Below, one piece after another: positions 30,131 to 42,155 of a stretch of 64,000 nt of DNA. How positions within the stretch are numbered: position 1 is the first letter of the stretch; the number at the start of each line of letters is the position of its first letter. The DNA comes from Pollenia angustigena (lineage: Eukaryota > Arthropoda > Insecta > Diptera > Polleniidae). Where the stretch lies: positions 177,455,253 through 177,519,252 of the forward strand of contig OV884060.1 in the NCBI GenBank assembly GCA_930367215.1, in the 5' to 3' direction. The notes under the pieces were generated by a model. The model did no database searches and was not told where the DNA came from. It saw nothing but the letters and a program-made list of their open reading frames with translations. A program made the position numbers and the translations under genes.

Positions 30131-30855
30131 TCAGGTGAACAGGAAATGAAGTAGCTTGAACTGGTTTCTTAACCCAATACCATCGGATTCCTTCAAAATG
30201 TGGATACGCAATGAGTATAAAGGCATAAAAATTGCATCCGAGTAGTCATCTTGTTCGGTTTTTCGGACTTTAATGGGGGGTGCGAATAAAGTAGAAATCT
30301 CACCAGGTGTTCGCTCCCCCACAGGTATTGCATCTCGAAAGATATTTTGAATAGAGTGTGGTGAACAATCATTAGAACTTTTTGGTGAATAGGAAAGTGG
30401 CGAAATTTTCTTTTTATCCTCAAAGAAGCTGATGAACTTAGAAACTTCCCCCATAGCCTTACTGCATGGAGAACATTCATCGCTGTTGAGGTCCATACTG
30501 AAAACTCCTACTTTAAGAGAGCTTGTGAATAGAAATCTGGTTTTAGGCGCGTCCTCAAAATACCAGCACCTTTGCGCCATGTTTAGGACAATTCCAGCTT
30601 GTTCTAAAAAGTCTGCTCCCAATAATGTACGACTTTTCTCAGTGTTTGGAAGATATACCAATCTAATTTTCCGAAGTCTACCGCCAATCACTACATCACA
30701 AATTGTATGCATTACTTTGCCGGTAGTCGTGGACCCGTTGGCCAAAGTAACATCTGCACGCACATCTTGGAACACACAACAGTTTTTGGTAAGAATTTTC
30801 TTCAAATTCAAACTGGCAACACTTGTCTTTGCACCGGAGTCGAAAATTGCCTTTC
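30131..30855 (-). pseudogene. Retropepsin (aspartic protease) domain of the Ty3/gypsy element, frame-shifted
   Basis: The active-site strand AIFDSGAKTSVASL (complement of about 30850-30810) is in a different frame from Gag and overlaps the end of the Gag frame. The second half has TLLGADFLEQAGIVLN, the hydrophobic LLG-D-L signature of retropepsins. An indel near 30856 explains the shift. About 130 further residues follow with no recognised domain, then a stop at 30131-30133. Confidence 0.75.
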
Positions 30856-30856
30856 A

Positions 30857-32003
30857 AACCAAAAATCTCGATGTGGGTTGTAGGCAATGAGTGACCAATA
30901 ATAGTGGATGACAAGGAATTGAAAGACAAATATTGAGGGCTCTTCTTTGTGTGGTTGCTACATGTGGGGCAATTTGCTCGGTACACCCCTGGCGCACCAC
31001 ACCCATAACATGAAAACGTTGGTTTCTTGACCAAATTGTTTGATGGTTGGCTTATTTTTTCTTGTTGAATCATTTGTTGCTGTTGTTCTACTTCTTTCTT
31101 GGCTTGTTGCTCATCACGCTTTTTCTTCTTAAAACAATTTTCAATAACATGGCCTTTCATACGGCAAAAACAACAGCGGTTGCTCGTTACATCTTCTTCT
31201 TTAATTACTGCATTACTATCTATTGACTGAACTTCTGTTACAAACATTTCTGCCTCCCTGCTTGCCGAAATGAGGTCGCTAAATGTTTTTATACCATCAC
31301 GGCGAACTCGCTCACGAATGCCTATGTTCAACAGTCCATATATCATATTGAGTTGTACTTCTTCTGTCATAGGCACTTTCAGTTGGGACAACAGGAGCCT
31401 CTTTTTACAAACAAAACTGTCTGTTGGCTCTCTTTTTTGTTGCTTTGTATCGAAAATATTTAAAAAAATGCGCCAATCAGGTATTGGTGGCGAAAATGTT
31501 GTACGAATGAGAGTTTTTGCCTCTTCAAAACTATTCACTGTGTCTTTTACACCAATCCACCACGCGGCCGCATAGTCCTCAAGCAGTAGGGGTATTCCAC
31601 GTACTGCATCGATATCGGATATTTTTTCAATATCTTTGTAGACGCTAACAGCAGCCAAAAATTCTTCCACCGCAGCGGGATCTCTTTGTCCCTTGTAGCG
31701 TGCTGTGCATTGAGTGAACGAACCACCTCTGTTTGTGCCACCCATTGCCGCTAAAATCTGTTGGAATTGTTCAGCTGAAAATGTTGCCATGTTGTCTTCG
31801 TTTGTTAAAGTTGTTACGGCTTCGTTCTCTACGAAAGCCGTTTTGTTGTTATTATGACTTGTTTTTGATGACTTTGTGTTATTTTCATAGGCTTTCTTCT
31901 CTACGATAGCCTTTTTGTTGTTTACCTCGGCTTTGGAATTATTCGAGGCCACTAAGTTGGGCGCCAATGAAACAATCTTGTTTCTAAGATTGTAGTTGTT
32001 CAT
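30857..32003 (-). CDS. gag: Gag polyprotein of the Ty3/gypsy element
   Basis: ATG at 32003, about 380 residues before the reading shifts into protease. A Lys/Asn-rich start (MNNYNLRNKIVSLAPNLV) is followed by a capsid-like region: ARYKGQRDPAAVEEFL, ISDIDAVRGIPLLLEDYAAA, then WWIGVKDTVNSFEEAKTLI. Zinc knuckle 1 is CCFCRMKGHVIENC; a second is CYGCGAPGVYRANCPTC. It would package element RNA and form particles. The frame is open throughout Gag, unlike the rest of the element. Confidence 0.8.
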
Positions 32004-32116
32004 GAAAAAAACACACTTTTAACATTAAAAACAAACACACTTTTATTAAACGTTTCTTTAACACTAGTAGATTTATTCTTATTCAGCAGAAAAGGCACGT
32101 CCGGTACTTATAATAA

Positions 32117-32461
32117 GCCTAGACAATGCTCTTTACTGATTGAAAGTCAGAATGCTACTCGATCTTTACACACAAGTGATGCTGCTTTTATAGCAATCCT
32201 TTTCGTCTTCATTTCATGGTTGTCAAAATATGTACTAATAATGTTAACAGAGTCGTATTCAAAATAAACGTTAAATTCAAAAAAAGTTATTAATGGACAG
32301 AGTTGATTCTGAATAGTTCTTAAATAAACATAGAGTTGTATTAAAAACAAAAGTTGATTTCAAATGTTGTTAATAATTTAAACATAGGGTTGTATCTTAA
32401 GTTTACGTTAGGATTTAAATATAAATAAGAAATATGGAATAAATAAATGTGGGTTGCTACA
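32117..32461 (-). repeat. 5' LTR of the Ty3/gypsy element
   Basis: On the minus strand it begins TGTAGCAACCCACA and ends near GTCTAGGC at 32117. The untranslated leader 32116-32004 lies between it and gag. No obvious target duplication with the left side. Confidence 0.65.
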
Positions 32462-32575
32462 GGGTCACTTTTCATATGAATTCAGGCCCAATTTTACATG
32501 GAACTTTTTTGGGCGATTTTTCATTATTTTTTTTTTGCGCCATTTTTCTTTGGGCGATATTTCCTACAGCCATGG
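32462..32575. repeat. Inverted, diverged copy of the GGCTGTAGG terminus
   Basis: The complement begins GGCTGTAGGAAATATCGCCC and continues AAAGAAAAATGGCGC, matching 29470-29590 inside direct repeat A in inverted orientation. The pair may be TIRs of an older DNA element into which the LTR element inserted. 32700-33785 shows nothing further recognised. Confidence 0.5.
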
Positions 32576-33785
32576 TGTGAACACAAACTGTCATGTTAAA
32601 TTTGATTTTTAGAGAGTCGCAACAAAACTAATTAGATTTCTATCTCACAAAGTATTATGGGATACAAAGGACTTGTGAGATAGTGTAATCTAGCCTTTAG
32701 TGATGCTACTATGGTTTTTTCCATTTAGCACTGAAAAATACTTTCCTGCACAAACAAATTTGACATTTGAATAAAAAAAAAACAATAATGGCGGCTTGTT
32801 TAAAGATTGATAAAATAAATGAAGTTGATTAAAACTACTAGTTAGACAACAGCTATTGCGTTGCAAATTATTATTTAAACTTGTTTTTTTCATTGTGGAA
32901 AATTACTATTAAAAATAGTACATAGATCCTGCCACGCCAATATTGAAATTTATGTAGTATTTTGATAGAGTTACCATATCTTACTCTAATAAAAGTTTTT
33001 AGTTAAGCAATATACTGCAAAAATAAAATGTTAGTTAGCCAAAAGATATAATTTTAGTTTACTGATAATTAACTTATGACTGTTAATTTGGGCCTTAGAC
33101 AAAAAAAACTCGCTAATGGCAAAAAAGTACAATGGTTACACAAAAGATTTTAAGGAAGATTTCAAATCAAATCTACTCGATTTGGTTGTAATGAAAACGG
33201 CCTAAAACTTAAGCACACGAAATTTTCGTTCGAAATCGAATGACAGGCAGAAAAAATTATTAATCGATACAATAGTAAAGTAAAAAGCAAAAATAGTTTG
33301 TTTGTGGCCATTCCGGGGATAATATATTTATTAAACCATTTCTTTTATCTGCGATTACGATAAAAAAAATTTAAAATTATAAAAAGAGATTGTCAACACT
33401 GCAAAGGCTGTATGAACTCGAAGAGTTAGCCCTATAAACGATCTATATACAGCTTAAAATCTACAGAAACAAAAAATTTTTAACTATTTTTTTGGAGATG
33501 TCAATATTTATTTAAAATTTATTTAGGTAAAAGTGTCTTGTGTGCTCGGACCTTAAATTGAATCTACGAGGAATTATTGCCCACCCACAATCTAATTTTG
33601 TTTCGAGATAATAGTTTATGTTAGGTTTTGTTGTACTTTGTAATATTTATTGCACATTTTTAATAGACTATGCCCATAGGTTAAAAATGCAATACTTACT
33701 CGGCCAAAATTGAATTTTATAAAGTAAGGTTAACATATAAAATAACACGTTTCTGGGAAGAAGACCCTTCTGAGAATCCTAACTG

Positions 33786-34444
33786 AACCTAACATCCTTT
33801 CTGAGATACACCCCGATCGCATACAGGCAGTCGGAACTTGACCGTCAAAATGTGCCCTCGTTTTTGTTGCTTTAAGTCAGTGACGGGCTAAACCAAACTT
33901 AATTTGCAACGTTTATAATTTTTTTCCTGTGCCAGCTCTTGAATTAAAAGTAATGGATTCCGATAACACAGAATGCATAATTTAAAAAGTTTGATAGTTT
34001 CAGACACATGATGTTTTTTTAGACGCTTTTTGACGTAATTTTTAACTTTAAAGGTCAATTTGTTATATTTTTCGATGGGATACGATCATCATTCTTTTTT
34101 TATATTAAAGTACAATTCTTGAACCAAAAGAAAGCGGCTGTAGGAAAAATCGCCCAAAGAAAAATGGCCCAAGAAAAAAAAAAAAATGAAAAATCGCCCA
34201 AAATAACATGGAAAATGACCCAAAAAGTTATATATGAAATTTTGCCCAAAAAAAACGAAAAAGGGCCAAAAAAAAAAAAATTAAAAATGACCCAAAAAGC
34301 AAAAACGAATTAAAAAAAAAAAAAAATATTTAAAATTACCCAATTTGCAAAAAGTGTTTATTATTCATATAAATTTAGTAACATACAAATGTAACTTTTA
34401 TGTAAAAAATTGCATTGTATCTTCAACAGCTGCTCGGCAGTATG
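33786..34444. repeat. 655-bp direct repeat, copy B
   Basis: Near-identical to 29121-29774 and ending at the same GCTCGGCAGTATG, after which the two diverge (GGACAGTAAT here, CCTAGACAAT there). The lysine-rich open frame inside is low-complexity repeat, not a gene. Confidence 0.85.
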
Positions 34445-34617
34445 GACAGTAATACTTATTTGAGCCCTCCGCCAAACTTTGTGCACTCTTCAATAGTTAA
34501 ATATTAATTAATTACTGCATAGTTTTAATCAATTACTCAAAACATAATATAGATTTTTGCAAGGTGGCATGTCATAACGTCCAGTGTCGAAGTGTCCATG
34601 GACACTGTGTTAAATAC

Positions 34618-34787
34618 ATTCACGCAGAGAAAAACATGTTTTATTATGGTCAAAACCAACAAAACTATTTTTAAAGAAACTTATTTTACCATAATATGGT
34701 TGTCGGTGACAATGATTTGGTTAAATTATACATGATATGGTTAAAATTTATTTAAAAATGGTTTTGTTGTTTTTTCTCTGGGTGCGT
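34618..34787. mobile_element. Short CGCAGAGAAAAA-type TIR element
   Basis: It begins ACGCAGAGAAAAACATG and ends GGTTTTGTTGTTTTTTCTCT then GGGTGCG. ATATGGTT motifs recur inside. Termini resemble the element at 60749-61873. 34790-35190 has no recognised feature. Confidence 0.45.
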
Positions 34788-35198
34788 ATATTAAACATAT
34801 AACTTTTGGGCGCAAGGATTTTCTCCCCTATGGTCTAGCGTCTCGGCATAGCCGACCTTCGACCGGGCGCAAGAAAGCACAAAAATGGCTGCAGAAGAGT
34901 GCAAACTGATAAAATTGGGGACCTTTTTAAACATAAAGATTTTATATTAAAAAATGTTTTTTGTTTCTTATTAGTTAGGTAATCGTTGCTTTCCGTAATT
35001 CAAGGTACTTTGTTGAAGTTTATACTTGTTAGAAAACTACTTTTTAATATTTTTATGTTTTTTAAAAATATTTATTCATTGTTTTCCATGTTATAATATT
35101 TTTTCTATAGTTCAAGTTGTTGTAAAATTATAAATTATTATATATAAATTATTATTTACATGTTAAATTCAAAATAACAAGACACTTAGAGCACATCA

Positions 35199-35684
35199 GT
35201 AGTGGGATTCTGTAACTTTTAACAATAACAACAGTTGTTATAATTGTCAACCTGTTTTGTTGTTTGCACTAACGATTATGTGATTCTGTAAATTGTTGTT
35301 AACAACATAGATAAAAATTAACGTCAAGTGGCAACACTGTCAAAAAATGGCAAAATAACGAAAAACACAAAGAGGAATAAAAAATTTTTTTTAGTTGTTT
35401 TTTTAAGAAGATAAGCCAAACATTTTACTATTAAATTAAATGCAAATTATTTAATTGCCATTTTCAAGTTATATTATTTCTTTTAACTAAATATTTTTTA
35501 TTTTTTCGACATTTAACAATAAATAAACAACACTAAAAAAGTTGTCGTTTACTTAACGCAAACAGCTGACTTAACGATAACAAGTACTGTTTAAAATATT
35601 ACAGAATAGCAAAATTGTCAATTTGCTTATCAATTTTTTTAACAATGACAACTATTGTCAAAATTAATTACAGAATCGCACTAC
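35199..35684. mobile_element. TIR element GTAGTGnGATTCTGTAA
   Basis: GTAGTGGGATTCTGTAA at the left pairs with TTACAGAATCGCACTAC at the right (one mismatch). The interior has AACAATAACAACAGTTGTTA-type inverted motifs. About 486 bp, non-coding. Confidence 0.6.
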
Positions 35685-35689
35685 AGGTA

Positions 35690-36740
35690 TCGAAATTGTT
35701 ACCCGGAAAAACCTTTATTAAATTATGAAAGACGACAACTTGCCGAATTTCAGTGCAAAAGTGGTTTTCTTAGAAAGTCAGTTATTATTAAACTATGCCA
35801 ATACAGACGAGGACATAAACGACTTAAAACAAAGATATTTTTTATTTAAAGTATTGTAAAGGACAAAATGCCCAGAAAGGAAGAGGGTTTTTTAAAAATA
35901 ATGTGTCTTGGTTGAATGGAACTTTTCAAAAAGGGAAGGCCAAAAATCCTGAAAGAAATAACAAATTTTCCTAGTCGAGCGCACGAATATAAAAATGTCG
36001 CGGAAAAAGGAAATTAAGGTAGTGCTACTCCCTTGACATCACTACGAGCTTAAGCTATGTTCGTTGAGGCTGATCTAACAAGACGTTATTACGAGATCAT
36101 CCGAAACACAAATAAGAGGTTTTATCCTCCATATAACTTATTGTTGCAAGCAAAACAAAAATGTTATCCACCAAAGGAATGCTTACGGGTTGTAGGGGGA
36201 GAGAAAGAAGATTGCAGCAAATCTAGCGATTGATACTCTTCAATACGTTTTTGCATGTGTCTTTCGCATCTTTTAATTTTTTTCTTTTCGTAAATCATCA
36301 CATCATCATTTTATTTAAATTTTCCAATTTCAATAATTTTGCGAAAGTGATAGAGACTACCAAGTTGGCATTTCGCTTTCGCATCGAAATTGTTTTCGCA
36401 TCGCAATAGAGAGTAGACCCCCAGGTATCTGTGTGAAAAGAATCGTACAAAGCCTTATTGACAACATCGTTACACAGCAACGAAGGATAAAAAAAATCGG
36501 AATTTCTGAAATGCCAATGATGGTTTTTCGAAAATCCACATTTGGCGGCAGATATAACCGGGATAAACTATGAACTGATTTATAGATTAAAAGTCATATG
36601 GAAGACAAGTTCACGTTGATATAAAATAGATTCACAGAAATACGACTGTTATTACAAGACGCAGCTCCCGGCATATTCGAACAACAACGAACTAGACTCA
36701 GATGACGAGCAGCAAGAAGAATCAATTACGGAATAATGTA
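35690..36740 (+). pseudogene. Possible decayed DNA-transposon coding region (Harbinger-like?)
   Basis: Short plus-strand frames carry YPEKPLLNYERRQLAEF at about 35700-35750 and an acidic end NNNELDSDDEQQEESITE before TAA at about 36736-36738. The pattern of an N-terminal block with Y.RRQ..F..GF and an acidic tail recalls Harbinger transposases, but no DDE motif is visible and frames are broken. Low confidence. Confidence 0.2.
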
Positions 36741-36828
36741 TTTGCCGTGTAGCATTCCTCATATATTTGATGTATAAGATTAGTTTATGTTTATACATAT
36801 ATTTTTATTTAATTGAAAGCCCCCTTTC

Positions 36829-36972
36829 ACACTCGGGAAGTTACTTGCGCAAGTTACTTGCCGACAACAACAAAGTCTGTACAAATTTTTTTGAAATTTG
36901 TTTTTTCCTTACAGACTTTGTTGTTGTCGGCAAGTAACTTGCGCAATTAACTTGCCGGGTGTGAAAGGGGGC
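36829..36972. mobile_element. 144-bp hairpin MITE (GCCCCCTTTCACACTCGG)
   Basis: Left GCCCCCTTTCACACTCGG, then AAGTTACTTGCGCAAGTTAC, TTGCCGACAACAACAAAGTC; right arm is the complement ending CCGGGTGTGAAAGGGGGC. Arms are about 60 bp, so almost the whole element folds on itself. Confidence 0.75.
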
Positions 36973-37057
36973 AAACAAATACAGAATTTATTTTAAATAG
37001 CACTGTACGTTATTTTTCCCCTCAGTTGTATTAATGCCTGTTTGTAATATTATAATA

Positions 37058-37429
37058 CCCAGCGGTAACTAGAATGAGTAAAGAGGCCTAATAGAAGGCC
37101 TTATTTAGCAGTCACAAGCAGTCAGAAGCCCTTCTCGCCGCATTCCATACTTATTTATTTTTTACACAGGTTGTCATTGGGCGCAAGGCCTTCCACACTT
37201 CCTTTAAAAACAAGTTCGATCCCTTCCCAAATAAAACTGAACACCTTCCTTTCTCCCTTCTCAAAGAAGGGAGTAGCGAATGTGTACTGAATATTTCAGA
37301 TGGTCTTTTACATAGAAGTTTATGCCTTCTAGAAGGCAAGATATCATGCGAAGCGAATCTTTTAGAAAGAAGTATAGAGGCCTTCAAAAAGGCCTGCCAC
37401 TTGCGGTCCTTTCAATATTTACCGCTGGG
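37058..37429. mobile_element. 372-bp TIR element with TA target duplication
   Basis: CCCAGCGGTAA at the left and TTACCGCTGGG at the right are flanked by TA on both sides, as for Tc1/mariner-type elements. The interior carries many AGGCCTT/AAGGCCT inverted motifs. The reading frame on the minus strand here is not a gene. Confidence 0.65.
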
Positions 37430-38314
37430 TAATTTTGTATAATTTCTTTTCGTTTTGTGTGTGTTTCTTAAATAAATGTTTACGTGCGTTTCATATGACT
37501 TTTTTAACTTAAATTTTCAAACAAACCTAACTTAATCAAAAAAATATTCATATCAGACATATGAAGAAATAATTTTGGCCACGTAAATATTGAATTTTGA
37601 CCTATGTGCTACACAAAATTACCTTTTTCGATATAAAAACCATTGAAATCTTAACAAATTTGTTTTTTATTTGTTTTGCTACACATTTAAAAACGTTATT
37701 AAATTGGTAGTAAATTCAATTTGTTTATTAAACATGTTCATTATACTATGTAATAGGTTTACAAAAAGATTGAATGAAGTGCATTCAATGACGGTATGCA
37801 AGGGCGGAAGGGAGTCAAATATTAGAAATTCAATCGGGATAGCCTGCAAACTCAATTTATTAATTTAGAATACCAGCGCTCGACTCGCTCCCCCTATTGG
37901 ATTTGCACTTGAAGGTAGGCATGCAATTGGGGTAGTACATACGTAAATGTTAACTAAAGAAAAAAAAAAAAACAAAATTATGTGAATTGGTCTGTAAATA
38001 ATCTTTTGCATTAAAGGGATTACGAAAAGTACGTAAAATGAATTTTACTTTTAACTTGTGAAACTATCGATTGGCTTGAATGTAATTGACAATTAGAGAA
38101 AATTATTTTGCACAACCTTGGCATTTTTAGATTAAAAAAATATACATATTTTTTTTTGGCTTTTACAGTTTTTAATTAAGTTGTTTAAATTTTTCTTTGA
38201 AAAATAAAATGATTTTAAGTTAACGCTTTTAGGAAACAAAATAATAAAAATTGCATATAACTATTTTCTACAAAAAAAAAAAAAAAACACAACACAAAAC
38301 ATTAATGCCTTGAT

Positions 38315-38572
38315 ATATCGACCCCTTTGCGCGAAATTATCGTATATTACAAAAACCAAATTTTACAGGAGAGCCATTTTTCTAATTTTCTCTGCTATCA
38401 CTTGCAATATCAAAATGAAAATATACATTCAATTTTTGGAGCAACGAATTGGAATTCGCCTACAATATTTTGTCAGGTGACGTCTCTTTGAATGTAGAAC
38501 AAGATTGCATCAAAAACTCAATTTCAAAAAAACTGGCATATACGATAATTTCGCGTAAAGGGGTCGATATTA
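38315..38572. mobile_element. ~255-bp TIR element (ATCGACCCCTTTGCGCGAAA)
   Basis: ATCGACCCCTTTGCGCGAAA then TTATCGTATAT is mirrored by ATACGATAATTTCGCGTAAA then GGGGTCGAT. Short open frames inside are incidental. 37450-38310 and 38573-38960 show nothing recognised. Confidence 0.6.
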
Positions 38573-38974
38573 CGACAGGTAGTAAGTTTATTTTAAGACA
38601 AAATGAAATTTTAAATAACAAATTGACAGGAATTTGAAGAGGCTCATATGTAACTAGACCCCGGATATTGCATTTTTTATTTCGCATCAAATTGGTAACA
38701 AACTTTGCATTAGACGTTTTATCGTTTAAATATAACAACGAATATGTGACAGCGCATAGAGAAAGGGACCAGTAAGGTAAAGGGAACAGTAAAAACTAAC
38801 TACACAAAACAAGAGGTTGGGACGACCTACGCTCGTTTTCAAGGTTGATATGTGTCGCTTTCAAATGAGACCAATACCAACACGCTTAGTGATGGTACAC
38901 CAAAAATACAAAGATAAAATGGCTTTCCTGAACAAAACCCTTAGGTCCCTTTCTATTTTGCGCCTCACATATGC

Positions 38975-39080
38975 AGAAATTATGCAAAAAAATATTTCAA
39001 ACATATGCAAAATATATGCAGCATAAGCAAAATATATGCAGCATAAGCAAAATATATGTAGCATGTGAAAATATATGTAA
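38975..39080. repeat. Short tandem repeat, AAAATATATGCAGCATAAGC
   Basis: A unit of about 19 bp (CAAAATATATGCAGCATAAG) repeats roughly four times with decay at both ends. 39081-39795 is unremarkable. Confidence 0.6.
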
Positions 39081-39795
39081 GTGAATTTCATCGAAAAATT
39101 GAATTCCCCTCGTTAAATATTAAGGTGCAAGCAATACAGAAGAATATGCTATAGGCATACATACATATATAGCAAAAAATTATTTATAAAAAGCTCTATA
39201 AGAGTTCAACACTACAAGCCAATACTAAATAAGGAGTTACCACCAGAGCCGATCATAGCCAGATGGGATACATGGTTGAAGGCGGCATCATTTTAGGCAG
39301 ATAATATGGAGGGAATAACATTTCAAATACAGCATCGTTGTCAAAATAGTGGGTCATCGGTCATATAAGTATGTATATATATGTGGTGTCCTGGTAAGAA
39401 CTGATTTTTCACTTTGTGGTTTAAGTTCGGTCCATGGAGGGATCCCTAGGTTCGATAGATGCTGCCAGAATTCAATGAAAAAGGCAGCGGAGGCCCATAA
39501 ACAAGGATTTTTTGGGAGGTCTCTATAAACAGGAATTGCAACCTGTGTGTGCAAATGAATTCAAACCCACACTGGGGCATTTAGTAAGTGCATATGGGCA
39601 TATCCGTCAAAAGGTCCACTGTGACCGAAAATTTAAAAGTTGTTAAAAGCTGATTATTTTACGGTATTATTATAGAGAAATATTTAGATTTTACTAATTT
39701 TATAAATTTACCCATAAATTTGTTCACTTAGATGAACAATCAGACTGCAAAGTTGTGCAAACGTAATTTCTTATTTGTGAGAATGTTTTATTGTA

Positions 39796-41099
39796 AAGGG
39801 TGGTTAAATTTCAAGGGCCGATGTTGATTTTGAATAAAACACAAACTATTTAGGAAATTATTGTAATTTTATTTTATTATGATATATTGGTATTACTCAA
39901 TTATGTATGGAACAAAATATCGGCCAAATGGGCGCCGCGACCACGGCGGCACACCTCCATCCGATGGTCCAAATTTTCGATGACCCTGAGGCATAATGGA
40001 GGTTCTATGCCGTTAATGTGCCGAATTATCTCATCCTTTAGCTCTTGAATTGTTGCTGGCTTTTCGACGTACACCTTTTCTTTCAAATAACCCCAAAGAA
40101 AAAAGTCCAACGGTGTCAAATCACATGATCTTGGCGGCCAATTGACATCGCCATTACGTGAGATAACACGGCCATTGAATTTGTTGCGCAAAAGAGCCAT
40201 TGTTTCGTTAGCTGTGTGGCAAGTGGCACCGTCCTGCTGAAACCACATATCGTCCACATCCATATCTTCCAATTCGGGCCATAAAAAGTTCGTTATCATC
40301 TCACGATAGCGAACACCATTCACAGTAACTGCCTGACCGGCCTCATTTTGGAAAAAATACGGCCCGATGATGCCGCCAGCCCATAAACCGCACCAAACAG
40401 TCACTCTTTGTGGGTGCATTGGTTTTTCGACAATCACTCTTGGATTCTCATTCGCCCAAATGTGGCAATTCTGTTTATTGACGAATCCACTGAGGTGAAC
40501 ATGTGCCTTATCACTGAAGATGATCTTCTTCGAAAATTGATCATCCACTGTTGCCATTTTTTGCCACCATTCTGCCCATTCACGACGTTTGGAATGGTCA
40601 AGAGGCTTTAGTTCTTGAGCCAATTGCACCTTGTAAGCGTGTAAATGCAAGTCTTTATGCATAATGTTCATCAACGACGAGCGTGAGAGGTGCAATTGTT
40701 GGGCACGACGACGAGTTGAGGTGGACGGCTCTTCAACCACACTATCGCGAACAGCAGCAATATTTTCTGCAGTACGAGCTGTACGAGCATGCACTGGTGT
40801 TCTCACATCTTCTACAGACCCGGTTTGCTCGAATTTTTCCACGATTTTTGCGATTGTACGCACATTTGGACGATCAAATTGACCAAAAAAATCACGAAGT
40901 GCACGATATGCATTTTGATTTGAACGCCCATTTTCATAATAAGTCTGGATAACTTTAACACGTTGTTAGATTGTGTATCTCTCCATGGTTCAAATTGAGT
41001 AAGTCTGAAATAGAGAAATGTCAAATAAAATTCGGAAAAAAACTTGGCGTTAAGGTGTGGTTCACATTCAACATCGGCCCTTACAATTTAACCACCCTT
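39796..41099 (-). mobile_element. Full-length mariner-family transposon (rosa-like), TA target duplication
   Basis: TIRs AAGGGTGGTTAAATT then CAAGGGCCGATGTTGA (left) and the matching right end differ at two positions or so over 32 bp. TA flanks both ends (39794-39795 and 41100-41101). The element is 1304 bp with one transposase gene on the minus strand. Clean TIRs and a nearly intact gene suggest relatively recent insertion. Confidence 0.92.
39901..40986 (-). pseudogene. Mariner-type transposase with a single premature stop
   Basis: From ATG at 40986 the frame encodes MERYTI, then TAA at codon 7 (40968-40966), then is open to TAA at 39901, 361 codons in all. After the stop it reads QRVKVIQTYYENGRSNQNAY, the helix-turn-helix. 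Catalytic blocks are IIFSDKAHVHLSGF (first Asp), MWFQQDGATCHT (second Asp) and WPPRSCDLTPLDFFLWGYLK (third Asp). There are 36 residues from the QQD Asp to the CDL Asp and 41 to the PLD Asp, the latter fitting the DD41D spacing reported for rosa-like mariners. Cut-and-paste DNA transposase; translation could only restart downstream. Confidence 0.9.
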
Positions 41100-42155
41100 T
41101 ATGTTTTCTTTAATATTATCTTCTGATATTTGGCAAAAATTATTCCAAAAAAATTTTTCTTACATGGTCTGTAATTTAAGGAAGAGTTCAAAGAGCAACA
41201 TTTTATTCGGATTAACGGTAAATTTTAATTTTGTTTTAATCATTATTCAGTTCAATTATTATGGAAAAAATTTCACGATTTTGGCTTAAAAAAAGAAAAT
41301 ACAGAAGATTTTGGAATCAAACCAAAGACATTTTAATGTTACATTGCTACGTAAAATTCTCAAAGTAGTTTGACTAAAAAATTGTGCCAGGTTTCGCTTA
41401 ATTACGCCTTTTTATACATGGCCACAAAAACTACTTCTATTTTTTTCACGTTCGAACAGCTACTTCTTTTGCCATTATCTTTGGCCTAAAATTGCGCCCT
41501 CCATAAACTTTAGCATAGATAACAGTGATTTCTTAGTGCTATTAATTCAGGGTTAAGAGAACGTAAAAATATTTGTTGTTAAAAGTGCTATTGCATTTTT
41601 GATGCGTACGACTGTCACGTTCAACACTTTGGATTTAGCCATATATTAACTCACCAAGTGGTTGAGATCCACTATGGAATAAGGCCGTTATGGCGGCGTT
41701 TATGTAAATCGAAACCATTTCTGTCACTTATTCTGAATCAAGTGATCGTCAAAAAAGAAGAATAGATTTTAAAATGTACTTTTCTGTGTAAATCTGACGA
41801 AGAATTCATACAAACAAAATGGTTGTTTTAGGATCACAAAATTATTTTGAAAAATTTTTTTTACAAAAATTAAGAATTTTTACTCTGTTCTACCCCTTTG
41901 AGCTAAAATTTTTACACCTATATCCTTCATGATAGTTTAAGTATAAATATATATACATTTTTCAAATTCTGCAGTCTAAATGGGATTCATTAAATAGTAC
42001 GCAAAGTGTTTTTTTCACACAATTTTACCCCCTGAAAGGTCAACTTCCAAAATGTCCTTTTTTGTGAAATGCTTTGATTTGATTTAATTAAAAAAATCGG
42101 TTAAATTTTTAAACTTTATTGCCTCTAGCAATTTCGCTATAACATTCTATGTTAT
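41100..42155. other. A+T-rich stretch, nothing recognised
   Basis: No coding or terminal repeats were recognised between the mariner and the next hairpin element. Confidence 0.45.

Larger units (their letters stand above)
29773..32461 (-). mobile_element. Ty3/gypsy (Osvaldo-like) LTR retrotransposon, internally deleted
   Basis: The 5' LTR is at the right (32461 to about 32117) and starts TGTAGCAACCCACA on the minus strand. A 216-bp part of it (32117-32332) recurs at 29774-29989 with about one mismatch, as the truncated 3' LTR. Between them are gag (32003-30856), a retropepsin in a shifted frame and a scrap of RNase H. Most of pol (RT, integrase) and the first ~130 bp of the 3' LTR are deleted. 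High LTR identity suggests recent activity before the deletion. Osvaldo/Ulysses affinity is inferred from Gag and is tentative. Confidence 0.78.

Noticed and set aside
30840..30870. Programmed frameshift between gag and protease
   Set aside because: The two frames overlap, but no convincing slippery site plus structure is visible and the element is otherwise broken. A simple indel is more likely.
37151..37387. 78-codon minus-strand frame
   Set aside because: It lies wholly in the TA-flanked TIR element and encodes its AGGCCTT inverted motifs.
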